Source: Prinia subflava (lineage: Eukaryota > Chordata > Aves > Passeriformes > Cisticolidae). Taken from it: a stretch of DNA of 64,000 nucleotides. The position numbers and the translations under genes are program-made. The notes below the pieces were generated by a model that ran no database searches, had not been told where the DNA came from, and worked only from the letters and a program-made list of their open reading frames with translations. Shown here one piece after another: positions 36,792 through 49,500 of this stretch; within the stretch, counting starts at the first letter, position 1, and each line of letters opens with the position of its first letter. The stretch lies in the NCBI RefSeq assembly GCF_021018805.1, contig NC_086259.1, positions 7,456,501 through 7,520,500 on the forward strand. Reading direction: 5' to 3'.

Positions 36792-36809
36792 TTTTTTTTT
36801 TTTTTTTTT
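36792..36809. repeat. Poly-T tract (T18)
   Basis: An uninterrupted T18 run lies about 630 bp from the T19 tract. The flanking sequence on the right shows no recognisable retroposed gene. Confidence 0.85.
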
Positions 36810-37009
36810 AATCTTGAAGAGACACATTCCAGAGCTCTGACATTACCACATAAGTAGCAGTAACCACTCCTGCACCTCAACATTCTGGACTGCTGACAGG
36901 AAAATTCAGCTATTCCCCCGGGCAGAGGGTCAGGCAGCAAGCACCTTGGCAAGACTTTGTCAGAGTACATCTTTTACAGAGAAGCCTCTCAGCAGGGCAC
37001 TCATGCACA

Positions 37010-37340
37010 CCCAAGCATGGCCAGGGAGCAGCCTGGAGCTGGAGCTGCTGCCCAGCCCAGCCCAGGGCAGGCAGGAGAAGGCAGCAGGGCAGGGCTGGAC
37101 CCTGCTGCAGGCACAGCTCCTGCTCCAGGCAGAGACAGCTCTCAAATCACAATAAATGGGATTGGAGCCCTCAGGAGATTTTAGATGCTTTAGTCACTCC
37201 TGCTTTTGCCCACCTGGCTGTTTGCTCCTGACTGGAACAGAGCTCCCCTGGCTCCCCAGAGCACGGCTGGGAAGGTCAGAGGGACACACGGACAGCCAGG
37301 GGACACGGGAGGGACAATCCCTGCCTAGACCATGGCTGTC
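37010..37340. other. GC-rich, CpG-poor patch
   Basis: It is rich in CAGGCAG/GCCCAGCCCAG words with overlapping short open frames on both strands. No splice pair or domain is visible. It is probably a non-functional GC-rich patch or an old decayed repeat. Confidence 0.35.
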
Positions 37341-39340
37341 CCTTGGATCCTCCCACTGGGCAGGGAGCAGAAAACCCACAAACCCAGCTTCACCCACATC
37401 TTTTGCTCAAGTGCCTTGCTAAGGAGCTCTGTTACATATCTTGCACATATTCTTGAAACCTCAAAAGCAGGTTTTAATCTCATTTACCCTGACTTAAACC
37501 CGGTTTCAGTTCACTGTGGCAATTCACAAGGACCAAAATTAGACTGCAGTTTTTATTCACAAGTTTTTTGAATAAAATGAATGCGACTTGTGTTTCTGGG
37601 AGAGTTCCCAAACTTACAGTTTCTTTGGAAGTAAAAATATAACTATAGTCTTGATATTTTGCAGGGAAAATTGAGGATTAATGATGAAAAAAATTACTAT
37701 CTATAGAGATTTTTTTTAAAGAACCGTGAGCTCTTTCAGATATTGTACATGTTTATATATATGCATATTATCTTTAAATTTTAAGCTTCATTTACATTTT
37801 AAAAATGACACTGTAATTTGCTTTTCCCAGATGTATCACTCTTAATCCTAACAGCTTCCCAGTCTTTTTTACATTTCTATTATCACTAAAGTTCAGAAGA
37901 GACTTCTAATTGATCCAAATTACATATTCAAATTAGACTTTCATGAGCTCAAATTAACATACCATAGACATTTTATTTAATTTGGTCCCCAAAATGTCAC
38001 TGAAGTAATTTGGTTGTAATATATTAATTAGTAAAAATTCAGAAATTATTGAACTATAATAAATTCCTCTATCTGAATATTCCTCTTGAAATAGCACCCC
38101 AAATTAATTTACAGCCCAATATGGTGTTATGCGTTCAAAAGTCTTCCTGTCTCAGATTCTTTAACATTTATTTATGCTGATGCACTTTTGTTCATTATCT
38201 CACAAGAACTAAGAAATTAAAAAAAGCCATTGCCAGTCTCTGCCTAGGGGAGATAATGGCTCAGATCCAGGTGTCTGAGGCTTTTTGTTGGCTTTTTAAA
38301 AACATTTTATTCACATACAGAAGCCTGAAATGATCAGAGAGATTGCTAAATTCTCTGCAAAACTGTGTTATTTTAATTAAAACACTTAATTTGGAAATTC
38401 TGTTTTCTTACTTGATAAGTCCTCCTGCAGTAGGGAGAACCACACATTATCCTCTGCCATCTCAGAGCTCGTCCTCTGCCCTAACAGAGCACCTGAGAGA
38501 TTCCCAGGGCAGAAGGAGAACCCCAGTGGCTCTCCCACCTCCCCACTGCCACCCACCCTCCAGGGTACTATGTAAAGCTTGAAAATGTCACTTCCAAGAC
38601 TAGAAATGGATACCTGTTCATTTTTTAAAGTTATTCCCCTTCCCCCCCCCGACCCTCATTTCTTATTACTGAAAATTTAAAGCGTTTCAGAGCCTGTCCA
38701 GATCATTATTGGTAACACAAACACCTTTGCATTTCCCTGGGACTATCAAACACAATTTCACCACTTCACTGACTCTTGGATCCAACTGGAATTGCCTGAC
38801 TGCAAACAGTGCCCTGGATAGCTGCTGCCCACACCTGCAGTGGGATTCTCTGCAGAGCAGCAGTTACTGCTTGGTACACCTATCCAGACACCTCTGTCTT
38901 TGTTCCAATGTCCAACAGCTAAATCTAGTCCTGGAAAACCAAGAATCTTAAAAAAAACCCCACATTGGCATCTGCGATCTGCATCTGTTGCTGAAATGCC
39001 ACAAGGAATGTTTGCCAATAAAATGTATGGCTGTAACTGCTTCTATCTGTACTCAATTTCAGTATTTGGGACTAAGGTCAGTTTTCAGACAGTTATCATT
39101 TTATCCCTGGAAACTGACAGTTTTCCCAAAGATTTGAGTGATGTATTTTGTTTAGCAGTTGGCTGAGCTGAGTGATGGCCTCATCTGCACGAGTTGTCTG
39201 CTCCCAGAGATTAATCAACTGTGCTTCCCTCATTAAGTCACTCATCTGCAGAGGTTTATTCTCTTCACTGAAAGTTCAGCTGCTCATGACAGAAGACAGA
39301 GTTCTCCACACTGCTCCCGAGTGCTAGCACCCCTCTGCTG
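37340..39340. other. AT-rich unique sequence with a TAAT-rich core
   Basis: The part at about 37,860-38,110 has repeated ATTAAT/AATTTA words and no repeats or frames, and could be another conserved non-coding element (inference). A C9 run sits at about 38642-38650. No gene is seen. Confidence 0.4.
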
Positions 39341-39342
39341 TG

Positions 39343-39390
39343 GTGTCACCCCACCTGGTGACGTGTCACCCCACCTGGTGACGTGGCACC
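39343..39390. repeat. 20-bp tandem repeat, 2.4 copies, with TGACGT motifs
   Basis: GTGTCACCCCACCTGGTGAC occurs at 39343-39362 and again, exactly, at 39363-39382. A third copy breaks off after GTGGCACC. Each junction creates GGTGACGTGTCACC or GGTGACGTGGCACC, which are near-palindromic and contain the bZIP half-site TGACGTG. Regulatory use is speculative. Confidence 0.85.
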
Positions 39391-42300
39391 AGTGCAGCAG
39401 CTCACTGCCCTTGGGATGGGAGAGGATCAGGAGAGTGAAGGGAGGAACCTCATGGACTATCATTATATATTCGGGATGGCTGATATAAGGATACACTCCA
39501 ATCTTCTTGGAGGGCATATAGCAATGCTTATCAAAAGGCACATCCTTTTTATACAGTCTTCTGATACAATGAAACATGATTGGTCACCAGCACCCTTTCA
39601 TGAAAATCTTTGCATGTAAACAAGTTGCAAAAACAGCAGGTGCAGAGATTAGAAATTGTTTGGAATGGCTTCCTTCAAAGCAATACAAGGCAAAGTCTGA
39701 CTTGCTTTTCCAGGTTCTGCTTCTGCCTGATGCTTAAAAATTTCTCTGTCAGCATCCACAGACTGAGAGAAGTTTAACAGAGAAAGCAAAAGCTGCACAC
39801 ACAAGCAAAGCAGGCCAAGGAATCCTTCCACCACTTCCCATGAGCAGGGCAGGGCTCCATTGTGCTTGGTGGTTACCTGGGGAGACAAACAGCATCACTG
39901 CAAACATCCCCCTTCCTCTTCTCCCCCCAGCTTTGCATGCTGAGCACGATGCCAGCTGGCCTGGGGTATCCCTCTGGTCAGCTGGGGTCACCTGGCCTGG
40001 CTGTGTCCCCTCCCAAGGTGTTGTTCACCCCCAGCCTGAGTTATCAACACTCTTTTCAGCACAAAGCCAAGGCACAGCCCCAACAGAGAAAATTGGCTTT
40101 ATACCAGACAAAAGCAGCACACATACAACACTGATGAATTTTTCTACTGAATGTAATCTTGTTCTTACAAAATTAAAAGGTCTAGGCTTTTTATTCTTTA
40201 GCTGAAGCATCTATGCGTGTTAATCACTCCAGACAGTAATGGAAAGGTGGCAGAGGAGCACAATCTTCTGTGAAGGAGTTTTTCTGGAAATCAATTTGGT
40301 GAGAATTCTTCATTCACAGCAAAACTCTGCCGGAAATTTGACTTCAGTCCAACTTCAAATTAAAGCAAATATTTTTTTAAGGTTATTTCTTAAAGCAAAT
40401 TCTATATGCTGTATACTCTAAGGAGGCCAAAGGTTGAAATTTTCAAAGCATTTGATATGACACAGAACATGAGCTCTTTGGCCAAGGAGTGTGTCCTGTT
40501 CAGACCTTTCCAGCACCAAATCCCCATGACCCTCTCTCAGTTTCTCAGTAGATAAGTGTCTGGGCAAACAGAAGATTTTCTACATTTATCCAGGACTTCT
40601 GGAACTGCAGCTTCACAAGCCTCAGGGCACAGTGTGACATGAAGTGTACTATGAAATAGTTCCTAGTTCCTAAAGTTACTAAAGAAACAACTGTTGGTCC
40701 CAAATTCCCTCAAAATACCGTCCAGGTATGGACTGATCCTCACACACAATTTACTATCCTGTGTTGTGCATGCACAGACATTGGTCTGGGAAATGCTGGA
40801 TATTCAGGCAGTGTCATTCTGTCATTTTTCATGCTGTTGGCTGTGCCTGGGCTTGCAGAATTTCTGATGCATTTTGTTTAGAACAGAAAATGTTACACAG
40901 ATGTAAAAGCAGTCCACAAATGAAGTAAAAAGGTCTCCTCCCTTCAGTATTTCCTAGGCTACTCCTCTTTTCCTTACAGTATTTAGAATTTATAGAATTT
41001 ATTTACATTTATTTAGAATCTATAAAGTGTGCAAACACACTCTTAATAAACATAATCCTGGAAAAAACATTTTTCTTCAGTTAAAAAAATAAGTAGCAAT
41101 TAGCCCTGAAGATGATTTTCAATGACAAAAAGAAGCAAAAAAATCTACTAACACTGTATTGCCATCAATTCCATAATTCTTTAACAGCACTCTGCAGAAT
41201 TCTGATTGCAGCATGAAATCTCCCCAACAACCACATCACCCTCTATAAATACATTGGCAAACAACCTTGTACACAGTTAAAATACATCTTAAAGCTGAAA
41301 AGTTTTGCAGGTTCTCAGATATATTGGATTTTAGAGCAGAATAAGAAATACAGGCAAACTGTAGAAAATTTTCACATTTTTGCTGCTGCTGGATCCTAAC
41401 AAAGAAAACCACAGTTCTGCTGAAGCAAAGTACATATGATCAGTAACTGAGGTGAGAGAAATTGTGGAATATAAAATCTGCAATGCTACAAGTCCATAAA
41501 ATCAATAAAACCCCCTTCAACACAAAATGAAACACACATCAGCTGATGCTTTTGAAGTACAAAGGTAGAAAGTTATTTTTTATAAAAATAGCTCAAGTGA
41601 AAAAATACATTTCTCTGCCCACTTCAGGATTATACTCAAGGTTTCTTGAGTCATTGCCTTTGTGTGTTGTTTTCTGAAAAAAACTCTCCTGGGACCAAAT
41701 CTCAGTCCCAAAATAACCCACCTTGATTTCAACAAAACCTCTCCTTGGTAAACAGTGTTGGAAGAAATTTTACCAGACAGAATCATTCAAAAGTTTTAAG
41801 AAGGAGGGGGAGGGAATCCCTCAGGTATAGATATTGCCACAGGGGAAACAGAATGCAGTGTGTGAACTTATCTTGTCCACAGTTTAAAAAAGCATTTTTG
41901 TGTGTCTTTCATTATTTACACAGTCTATGTTACAAAGTAGATGAAACACCATAAATCCATCAGAAAACTGTTCAAAAGAAACATTATCAAATATAAAGCC
42001 ACTGGGTTCAAACCTCTCTTTGGTTAGTGCTTAGCTATGGGTCTTCAACAGTTCCACACTAGAATGATTTGAAGAGAAACAAAATTCTCTTTTTTAGGCC
42101 CCTTTGTACACTCCTAACTCTGCTCACCAGTGAGGAGAGTCACTAAAATAGTCCAGAAAGATGGAAAGTACATGATCCTAAAGATCCTAAATCATCTTGC
42201 CATTGCAAAATAAACCCTTTATTAGTAATAGCCCTTTATTAATAAACCCAGGATAGTCCCTGAGCAGACTGAGAAAACCCCCACGTGGCACTACAGACAT

Positions 42301-42510
42301 GCAGCTCCAGGGGGGAAACGCTGCAGTGCAATATCAAATTCCCGCAATACCTAAAGTGACTTATAGAGGACAACCCAAAATTAGTCTTCCCAAAAAGCCT
42401 ACCCTAACCTTCTCCTAGCAAGCTGATATTACACATTTTTATTGGCTCACTATTCCCAAACTAAGGAGCAGCTCAGAAATGGAAGTACGGGCAGGCATTT
42501 AGAGTGGAGG
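39390..42510. other. Unique non-coding sequence
   Basis: No gene is seen. Short AT-rich duplications occur near 40,980-41,025 (TAGAATTTA words) and at 42,174-42,250 (GATCCTAAA twice; CCCTTTATTA twice). Confidence 0.5.
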
Positions 42511-42610
42511 AGACTGAATTGTTTCAGTTGGGAGGGACCTATAGTCGTGTCCTGACCAGGTCAGGGCTGACCAAAATAAAGCATCTTATTAAGGGCACTG
42601 TGCCTTCAGA
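42511..42610 (-). mobile_element. CR1-like 3' fragment (minus strand)
   Basis: On the plus strand, AGACTGAATTGTTTCAGTTG, then GGAGGGACCTATAG, CCTGACCAGGTCAGGGCTGA and a CTTATTAAGGGCA box correspond to the reverse complement of a CR1-family 3' end. Only about 100 bp remains. The subfamily differs from that of the 6.2-kb copy. Confidence 0.7.
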
Positions 42611-45600
42611 CACACAGATACAGATACACAGCAGCACTGAGAACAGAGCATGTACAGTACAAATACACTGCAGATTCTTACTAGAACATTGCTTTCTGGA
42701 AGTCAGCTGAGCAACAATAAGCCTTTTCAACCTTGAATTTCAGCAGGTAGGTAATAGCACTTCATCTGCAGTAGCAAAGCTGACACTGATTATAAAATGA
42801 TACATATCTAATGGTCATTTTATTTCTTATTACAGTCTGTTTAAAATTAAATTTTCTCCTAGAAACTAAATTAATCTAAGAACTTTCTCCTTGGACTACT
42901 TTTGGATCTGGAATCACTATGAAATATTATGCAATTCATATTTAAACTCATTTATCAGAAGCCACTCTTGTCTCCCTAGGACTGGGAGAGGCTGGGGGCA
43001 AGGAGTCTGTTTATTCCTTATTCCTGGTGCTGAGCCAAGCCCTGCTCAGTTAATGCTTCCTGGGCTGGGAAATGAGAATCCCTGCTTTATTCAAAAAGAC
43101 ATACTCGCAGGCAATACTTGACTTTGAACCCAGATAAACAAAAATTCAGAGATCTCAAGCTGTGACTTTGTGGCATTCGTATCTTCACATATTTACTAAA
43201 AGTATGATGTTCTGCACCAAAATAGCACAAGCACAAAATGCTCAAGACATGAATTCCTTTCATTTGTAATATATGTGCTGGGTGACAGAGGTTGCAGCTG
43301 CTGCTTCCATATCTTAGAGGGCTGCACAGAGGGGAAGGTAACAGAGCTATGGCAGTTTGAATAAAAAAGGATTAGTCTTCCCCTAGATGCATGAAAGCTG
43401 CACCTGGAATTTTAATATTGACCAAAACATTTGCCAAGTGCCACACAGCCCTTCTGAAGCTCTCCAAGGGAGAGTTACTATCAGACTCCTAAGGAAAACA
43501 GTATTTTCCATCACTGGATATTACTGGAAGGCATATTCTGTTTTTCTAATTTCACAGGGCAATCCAGTCTGTGTTATCAATCCAATTATGCCAAGAGCTG
43601 CCCACAGTAAATCTGCTAAAAAAGCTTTGAACAAAGAATAAACAAAAAAATCAGCCAACCTGAATATGTTTTCTTAAGTCAAGACTTCAACAGATGAAAC
43701 TAAATCAACTTCTTATCATTCAAATTGCCCCAAAGTCTTAATACCTTTCTATTTTAAAGGGTCTGAACAGAAAAATAGCTTAATTCAATATTTTGATTGA
43801 GTATGAGGGGTTATATATAGACATATGTAAAATACTAAACCATCCTATCTCCTTCTATTAGTTTGCTGCTCCAGTGCTTAAATGTGAATCAAGTAAACTT
43901 TGCTTGTTACTTACTATAACAGCATATGGCCAAATTGATTTACAATAAACCACTTCCTATCTTACTTCCCAAAAACTTGGCAAAATCTCAGAACTGCATA
44001 AAATTCTCCATCCTGCATTGGTTTCAAGCTAGACTAATGAAGCAGTGCCTGATTTATACCACCAGACAGCTCTGAGCAGGCACCACAGATGCATCAGTTT
44101 ATCAAAAGACATTGTCAAATTAAGAAAAGCAGTTTCTGCAAACTCTTACACATCCTCTTACTCAAGCCAGGTTTACAGAGCCTAATCCACTGGAATCAGC
44201 AATTTGTGTGATTTCCTACAAACACCACGGCACTCCAACAAATCCACAGCTACTGCCATAAATAAACATGACTTTGTCAGCTGGACAGGCACTCGAGCCA
44301 GCGAGGAGAGCTTTGCTTTGCTGTGCCAAGGCCTGGGTTTCCACTCCAGGGATTTTACTGTGCAGAAAGGCACAGCTGACCCTGCCCATTCCCCCCATGC
44401 TCTACTCTGACAGCGCTGCCTCCTCACTTGGGCTGACCACCCCTGGGGGAGGTTGTGACCCACACCCAGCCGTGGATGGTGGCTGAAATAGCCTTAGGAA
44501 AGGGGATTTTGGATGGGGCAGAGGGCGGGGGAGGAGGAGTGGTTCAGCTGGGGAGGAAGAAGGCCAGAGCTCTTTGGAAGCACAGCCCTTTTCTCAGCAC
44601 TCAGATGCAGTGCAGCTCCTGCTGCACAAGGGGCCTCTGTACCAGCTGCAGAATCCCCCCCTCTGTTCGCCTCAGGAGCTGAACAGCAATTCTGTCCCTT
44701 CAGTCCAACAAACAAAAAGGCAAGGGGGTAAAGAAAAAGTGCTTAATAGCCTATGTACAAAAGCCACTTTTATCCTGATCGGTTTGATTTCATATCACTG
44801 CTTTTGATTTATACAAGCTGATTTTTTTCATTCTCATCATGCATCCTCTTGAGTCACAGATTTAATTAAGATTAGGAAAATGAAAAGGTACTGAGAATAA
44901 GTCAGATCTTTGAGACAATATCTGTAACAGTTATTCATTCAGGACTAGCCAGAAAAGATCATGCATATAACACATAATGAGGGGAGAGAGTAGCTACCAC
45001 ACCATCGTTTCTGATGTATGGAACACCGTGTAATTTTCTGCTAGGAAAATGTCAAACATGACTAAAAATTAATTTTTGTGGAATCCTGTGCATCTCATTC
45101 CTGAGAATGATTTGTTCAGGATAGAGATCTACAGAACACTTTGGATTATCTGGCTAAGACATATTAACATTTCAAATATGTTTCACATTCTTAATGGTGA
45201 CTCCTCACCACAGGTGAAGGTCTCCTTTTCCTTATACATTCTGCCCAGTTTTTTTAACTAAACATAAAACTGAAAGTGAAAATAAAGCAACTAAATAAAA
45301 TTGCCCAAAGCTTTTGCAACAACAAGTGACACTGCAGCTCCTGCACTGGCTGAGGATACAGCTGGGCACAGCCTTGGTCAGAGCAAGTTGCTCCTAATTT
45401 TGGAGTCCCTGTGACAGACAGAGTGACCAGTCTCAGGAGAAAGGAGCACTGGTAAAGTATTATACTCTGATATTTGTTGACACTTACAGGCAGCATTTAG
45501 CTCACTTAAGTGTTGCTCTAACAGTAAGACTTCGCATGCTGACACTGTGCTCAGAAGGGTTTCTTTTGTCCCCCCCATCATGACATCATTATTATTCACA

Positions 45601-46440
45601 GATTTAATTTAGATTAGAAAGAACAAAAGACAGCAAATGTTTGCAAGTGTGCTCAATTAGGGATGCAATAATTCCACATCATCATTCGTTTTCATGCATT
45701 TTTTTTAGTAAAGGGGGGAAGACAACAAAACTATAAGTGCTTATTAAAATTGCCATTCTCAACTTTTTCCTTTGGACATCTGGTTTGTGGCACAGCTTTT
45801 CCTCCCTGGCAGAGGCTGAGAGCACTGGTGGCTGCCTGAACTGGTGCTCAGAACAAGAGGGAATGGGCAGAGGCTGCCCCAGCACTGATGGGAGTGGGGA
45901 GGGAGGCTAAAGGCACCTGTAAACTCTTCCAGCAACACATCCACAGCACAGGGCAGGCTAGAAAAGCACAGTAATAAACCTGATAATTGCCTCGTTTCCT
46001 GCCTTGTAGCCTGTAGGTACAGCTCTCCTGTTTTCTGCCCACTGGGAAGGGGATGGCTTTGCTGTTAAGTGCTGAGCTTGCTGAGGCCATTCCACAGAGC
46101 CCCAAAAGAATGGGTGTGAGCTCCTCAGGGCAGTGTCCAGCCCAGGAAAGCAAAGATCACTTCTATCATCACCTATTGTCCTGTCCCCTGCACACACAGC
46201 AGTGGCAGACACAGGCTGCTGGTACAGATCTTTCACCTCCTGCCTTTTCTTGAATTCCTCTGTGCTGCAGAGACAGAAATTTCCCTGTGCCTCTAACACA
46301 GGGAAATGAAAGTTCCTTAACTCAAGATCAAGCACAGCCAAAGAGAGGAACAGCAAAAGCACCATAAAATGCTATTGAAAGAAGAAAATGTAGAAAAATT
46401 CGGGAAAAAACCCAGAGCACTGTAGAAACCATAATGTATT
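42611..46440. other. Unique non-coding sequence with GC-richer patches
   Basis: The parts at 44,270-44,700 and 45,770-46,270 are GC-richer and give longer chance frames. One is a 135-codon minus-strand frame (45958-46365) that opens with a hydrophobic stretch, MVLLLFLSLAVLDLELR, resembling a signal peptide. I do not recognise its body and find no splice or family support, so I do not call it a gene. Confidence 0.4.
46279..46307. repeat. 11-bp inverted repeat, 7-nt loop
   Basis: ATTTCCCTGTG (46279-46289) and CACAGGGAAAT (46297-46307) pair perfectly. This is small enough to be fortuitous. Confidence 0.7.
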
Positions 46441-46444
46441 ATGA

Positions 46445-46566
46445 AGGCTCTGAGGAGACCTTATGGCAACCTTCCAGTTTCACTGGAAACAGGTTGTGCA
46501 GAGAGGTGGGGGATGCTCCATCCCATCCACTGGGCAGGGTTGGACAAGGCTCTGAGGAACCCCATC
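46445..46566 (+). mobile_element. CR1 retrotransposon fragment (plus strand)
   Basis: The AGGCTCTGAGGAGACCTTAT box is followed by a CCTTCCAG box, then GGTTGTGCAGAGAGGTGG, a GATGCTCCATCCC box and a TTGGACAAGGCTCTGAGGAA end. This order is that of CR1 upstream of its 3' tail, with internal deletions. About 120 bp is left, and the terminal box seen at 6.3 kb is missing. Confidence 0.8.
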
Positions 46567-49500
46567 TTGTTAAAATCCAAGGGGGTAAATTAACTTAAAT
46601 ATTAAAGAAAAAAAGCTATAATTGAATGGCCATAAAGTTTAACAAGAGTATTGAAGTTAATTGTTGCAAACATTCTATTGAAGGCTTGGGATAATGACAG
46701 CTGATCAGTAGGCATGAATGGGTACAGATCTGTAGAAGAACAACAAATTAGTATAATACAAACATGAAAATAAAAATATAAATCTCTACAGTTTTTAAAA
46801 ATACACTCACAAATATTTATTTTGCGCAATCTGTAGCAATTTTGCATCAAATTTCTCAGAAGCATGTTTGCATACTACAGTGCCTTTTACTGCTATTTCT
46901 TCACTCTGCTCCTCATTCCACACCCATAACAGAAAGAATGTAAAAAGGAATTAAAATTCACAGCACACATTTGAGATGCTGCATAATCTGAGTTGTAAAC
47001 CCACAAGTGAGTCACGAAAGACATCCCAAAACACTTGGCAGCAAACTGCAAAAGCCTAACCTCCAGCCAACACAGATTTGTTAACATGGGTTTTTAAGCA
47101 TGATGATACCACATGTGCATTACTAGCAGGTTAGAGACATTTAAATCCTTCTTGAAGTACCAAAGAGAAATACCCTCAGGAAAAATAATTATTTAATCAG
47201 AGCAGGCTGCTTAGCTGTACATTTAAATCTGAAAAATCAGTGATTTTTATAAACAAAGGGGAAGGGCACTCAGCAAACTGCCATGGAGAGAAATGCTCAT
47301 GTTCAGCAGGAACTGAAAGGAACAGGCCCTTTGCACTGTGCAGCACTGCCGTGTTCTCCTGGGAAGCAGCTGCTCTCACGAGTGATTTAAGGTCTAACAT
47401 TTTCCTTTTAATCTAGAATGTTCTGTAATAACTTTCTAGACATGAATTACAACAAGGCTTTGTAATCTACCCACTCACACAAAAAGAAATCTTCTTCTAG
47501 CTTTGCATACCACAAATATTCCTCACTGTGACAGTGAAATCAGCAATATTTTTCCAGGAATACATTTCAAATTAAAAAATTGTAAATCCTCTACAGAGGA
47601 ATAACCACAGTATCAAACCCAAATTTGTAACTTTAAGGAGTGTAGCAAGCCCATCTGCTCTATGTCTACAGCAGAGACTTTAATTCATAGCAAATGTTGA
47701 AAAGCGAATATTTCTGTATTATCACGTTTAAAACCTGCCTCCAAAGAAATATGGTGAATAAATATGAACTGTATAAATTAAGTGTAGTTCCCCTTCAATT
47801 TAATCTCAGATTCTCCGAAGTTATATATTAGCAGGTAAAAGCTGCTTATTCTGGGGTTCAGCAGTGATAGTTCCATAAGAATGACAGCACCCTATACAAA
47901 AAGAGTCTGTATCTTGGGGAAGATTATTTCTCTGTATTGTAGCACTACATAGTGCTGAACCCCCTCACTGCTGTTCATACTGCAGAAAAATGTTCCACCT
48001 TCACACATCAAAGTGTGCCAGTTTAAGATATCAGGGGCTCTGTACTCTCCAGAGGAGAAAGCAAATAAATTAAAATTTAGAAATTAAATGGAAATATCTG
48101 AAAAAATTGACAGAGAAGAGCAATTTTTATGAACAGATTACCAAAAAGAGAAGGATGAACAGAGTCTGCAGATATTTAAAACTATCTGCTAAGTATCTTC
48201 AGGAGCCTTTTATGTTTTTACCAGCACTGGGAACATAATTAGAAAAAATGTTCCACAAATATTTAGGCAAGTTAAGACCCAGGACTGATGCCCACAGCTC
48301 TGAGTGTTTGCTCTTGGTCCCGTTTCTGACGATTTGTTTGCGGCTCATGGCTCGATCCGGTGCAGTGCTCTGCTCACGGGGGAGATGGATGGATCACAGC
48401 ACTGACAGGACAGCTCAACACAGACACCAGTCAGCAAGGGGAGACGAGCTCAGCAGTGGGCACATTAATTTTGGAACGTTTTTGAGGATGTAACTCACAC
48501 CTACTCTTGAGGGAGCAGGTCCTGAGCTTGGTAAAACTCCAATTACACCGGCAGGGGGGCATCAGTGGGATTTGTCTCTTACTCAGCACTGAGACACACA
48601 TTTTTTCCAGGTTTCTGTGCTGCTCAGTAACCCCTCAGAGCTAGGAAGTCTGACAGACCCCAGTTTGCTGCCTGACACCAACTTAGCAACACTGAACAAA
48701 ACCAGTCCATAGCTCAAGAGCTGCCTTACACCAGAGCCTTTAAAACTCAGCACCTCCTTTGCCTACCCAGGGTAACATCACCTGCAGCCAGCCAGGCCTC
48801 TTCAGCAGGGTCCTGGAAATTTATTTTGTAATGACAAAGACAAGTAATTGCAATTATTTTATAGTATACAAATATATTTCCCTTTAATTTCTGTGATGTG
48901 AACTCTCTGGTGAACCCACTGCTCCCAGTTCAAATTGGTTCTCAGTCAGGCTCTACAAAATCATCTCTTGCTTGCACTTCACAAGTTTTATTGTCAGTGC
49001 CATAGGTTTTGGATTATTCACAAAATCCTTTTGCAGTTAGCATTTCTGTTAATCTAGTTGTAGTGGCTGAAGGCCTTGCTGAAGCATACTGCTCACAAAA
49101 TGTCCTTTTTTAAGCTTGGCAACCACATGTACTTGCCCAATACAATTACTTTTTCCCAGGATCTCCAAATTTCTCCTTTACAAAATATTTTCCATGCCCA
49201 GCCTAGGGTTTCAGAAGAAATACTTCTTTCTGTTCTGTTTAAAAGTAATATTTGGTGATCCTCTAAGCAAGTGCTTTGATGTGTCTCTGGCTTTTATTTT
49301 GGCTGAAGGCCCAGACTCAGAATGAAGCCTCGCAGGCAATCTACCATAGCAAACAGCCCAGGAAGAGAGGAGAAGTGTTTAGTGGAAGTGGCAGCTGCAC
49401 TCCCAGGCCATTTCATGCTCCTGCAGACGCTTCAGACTCTGCTCTCCCAGGGCACAGCAGGAACAGGAGGCTCTCAGCACACCCTGGGGAGGGACACAGC

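Noticed and set aside
45958..46365. 135-codon minus-strand frame starting with a signal-peptide-like hydrophobic run
   Set aside because: The body is unrecognised and there is no splice or conservation evidence. GC-richer sequence makes such frames common.
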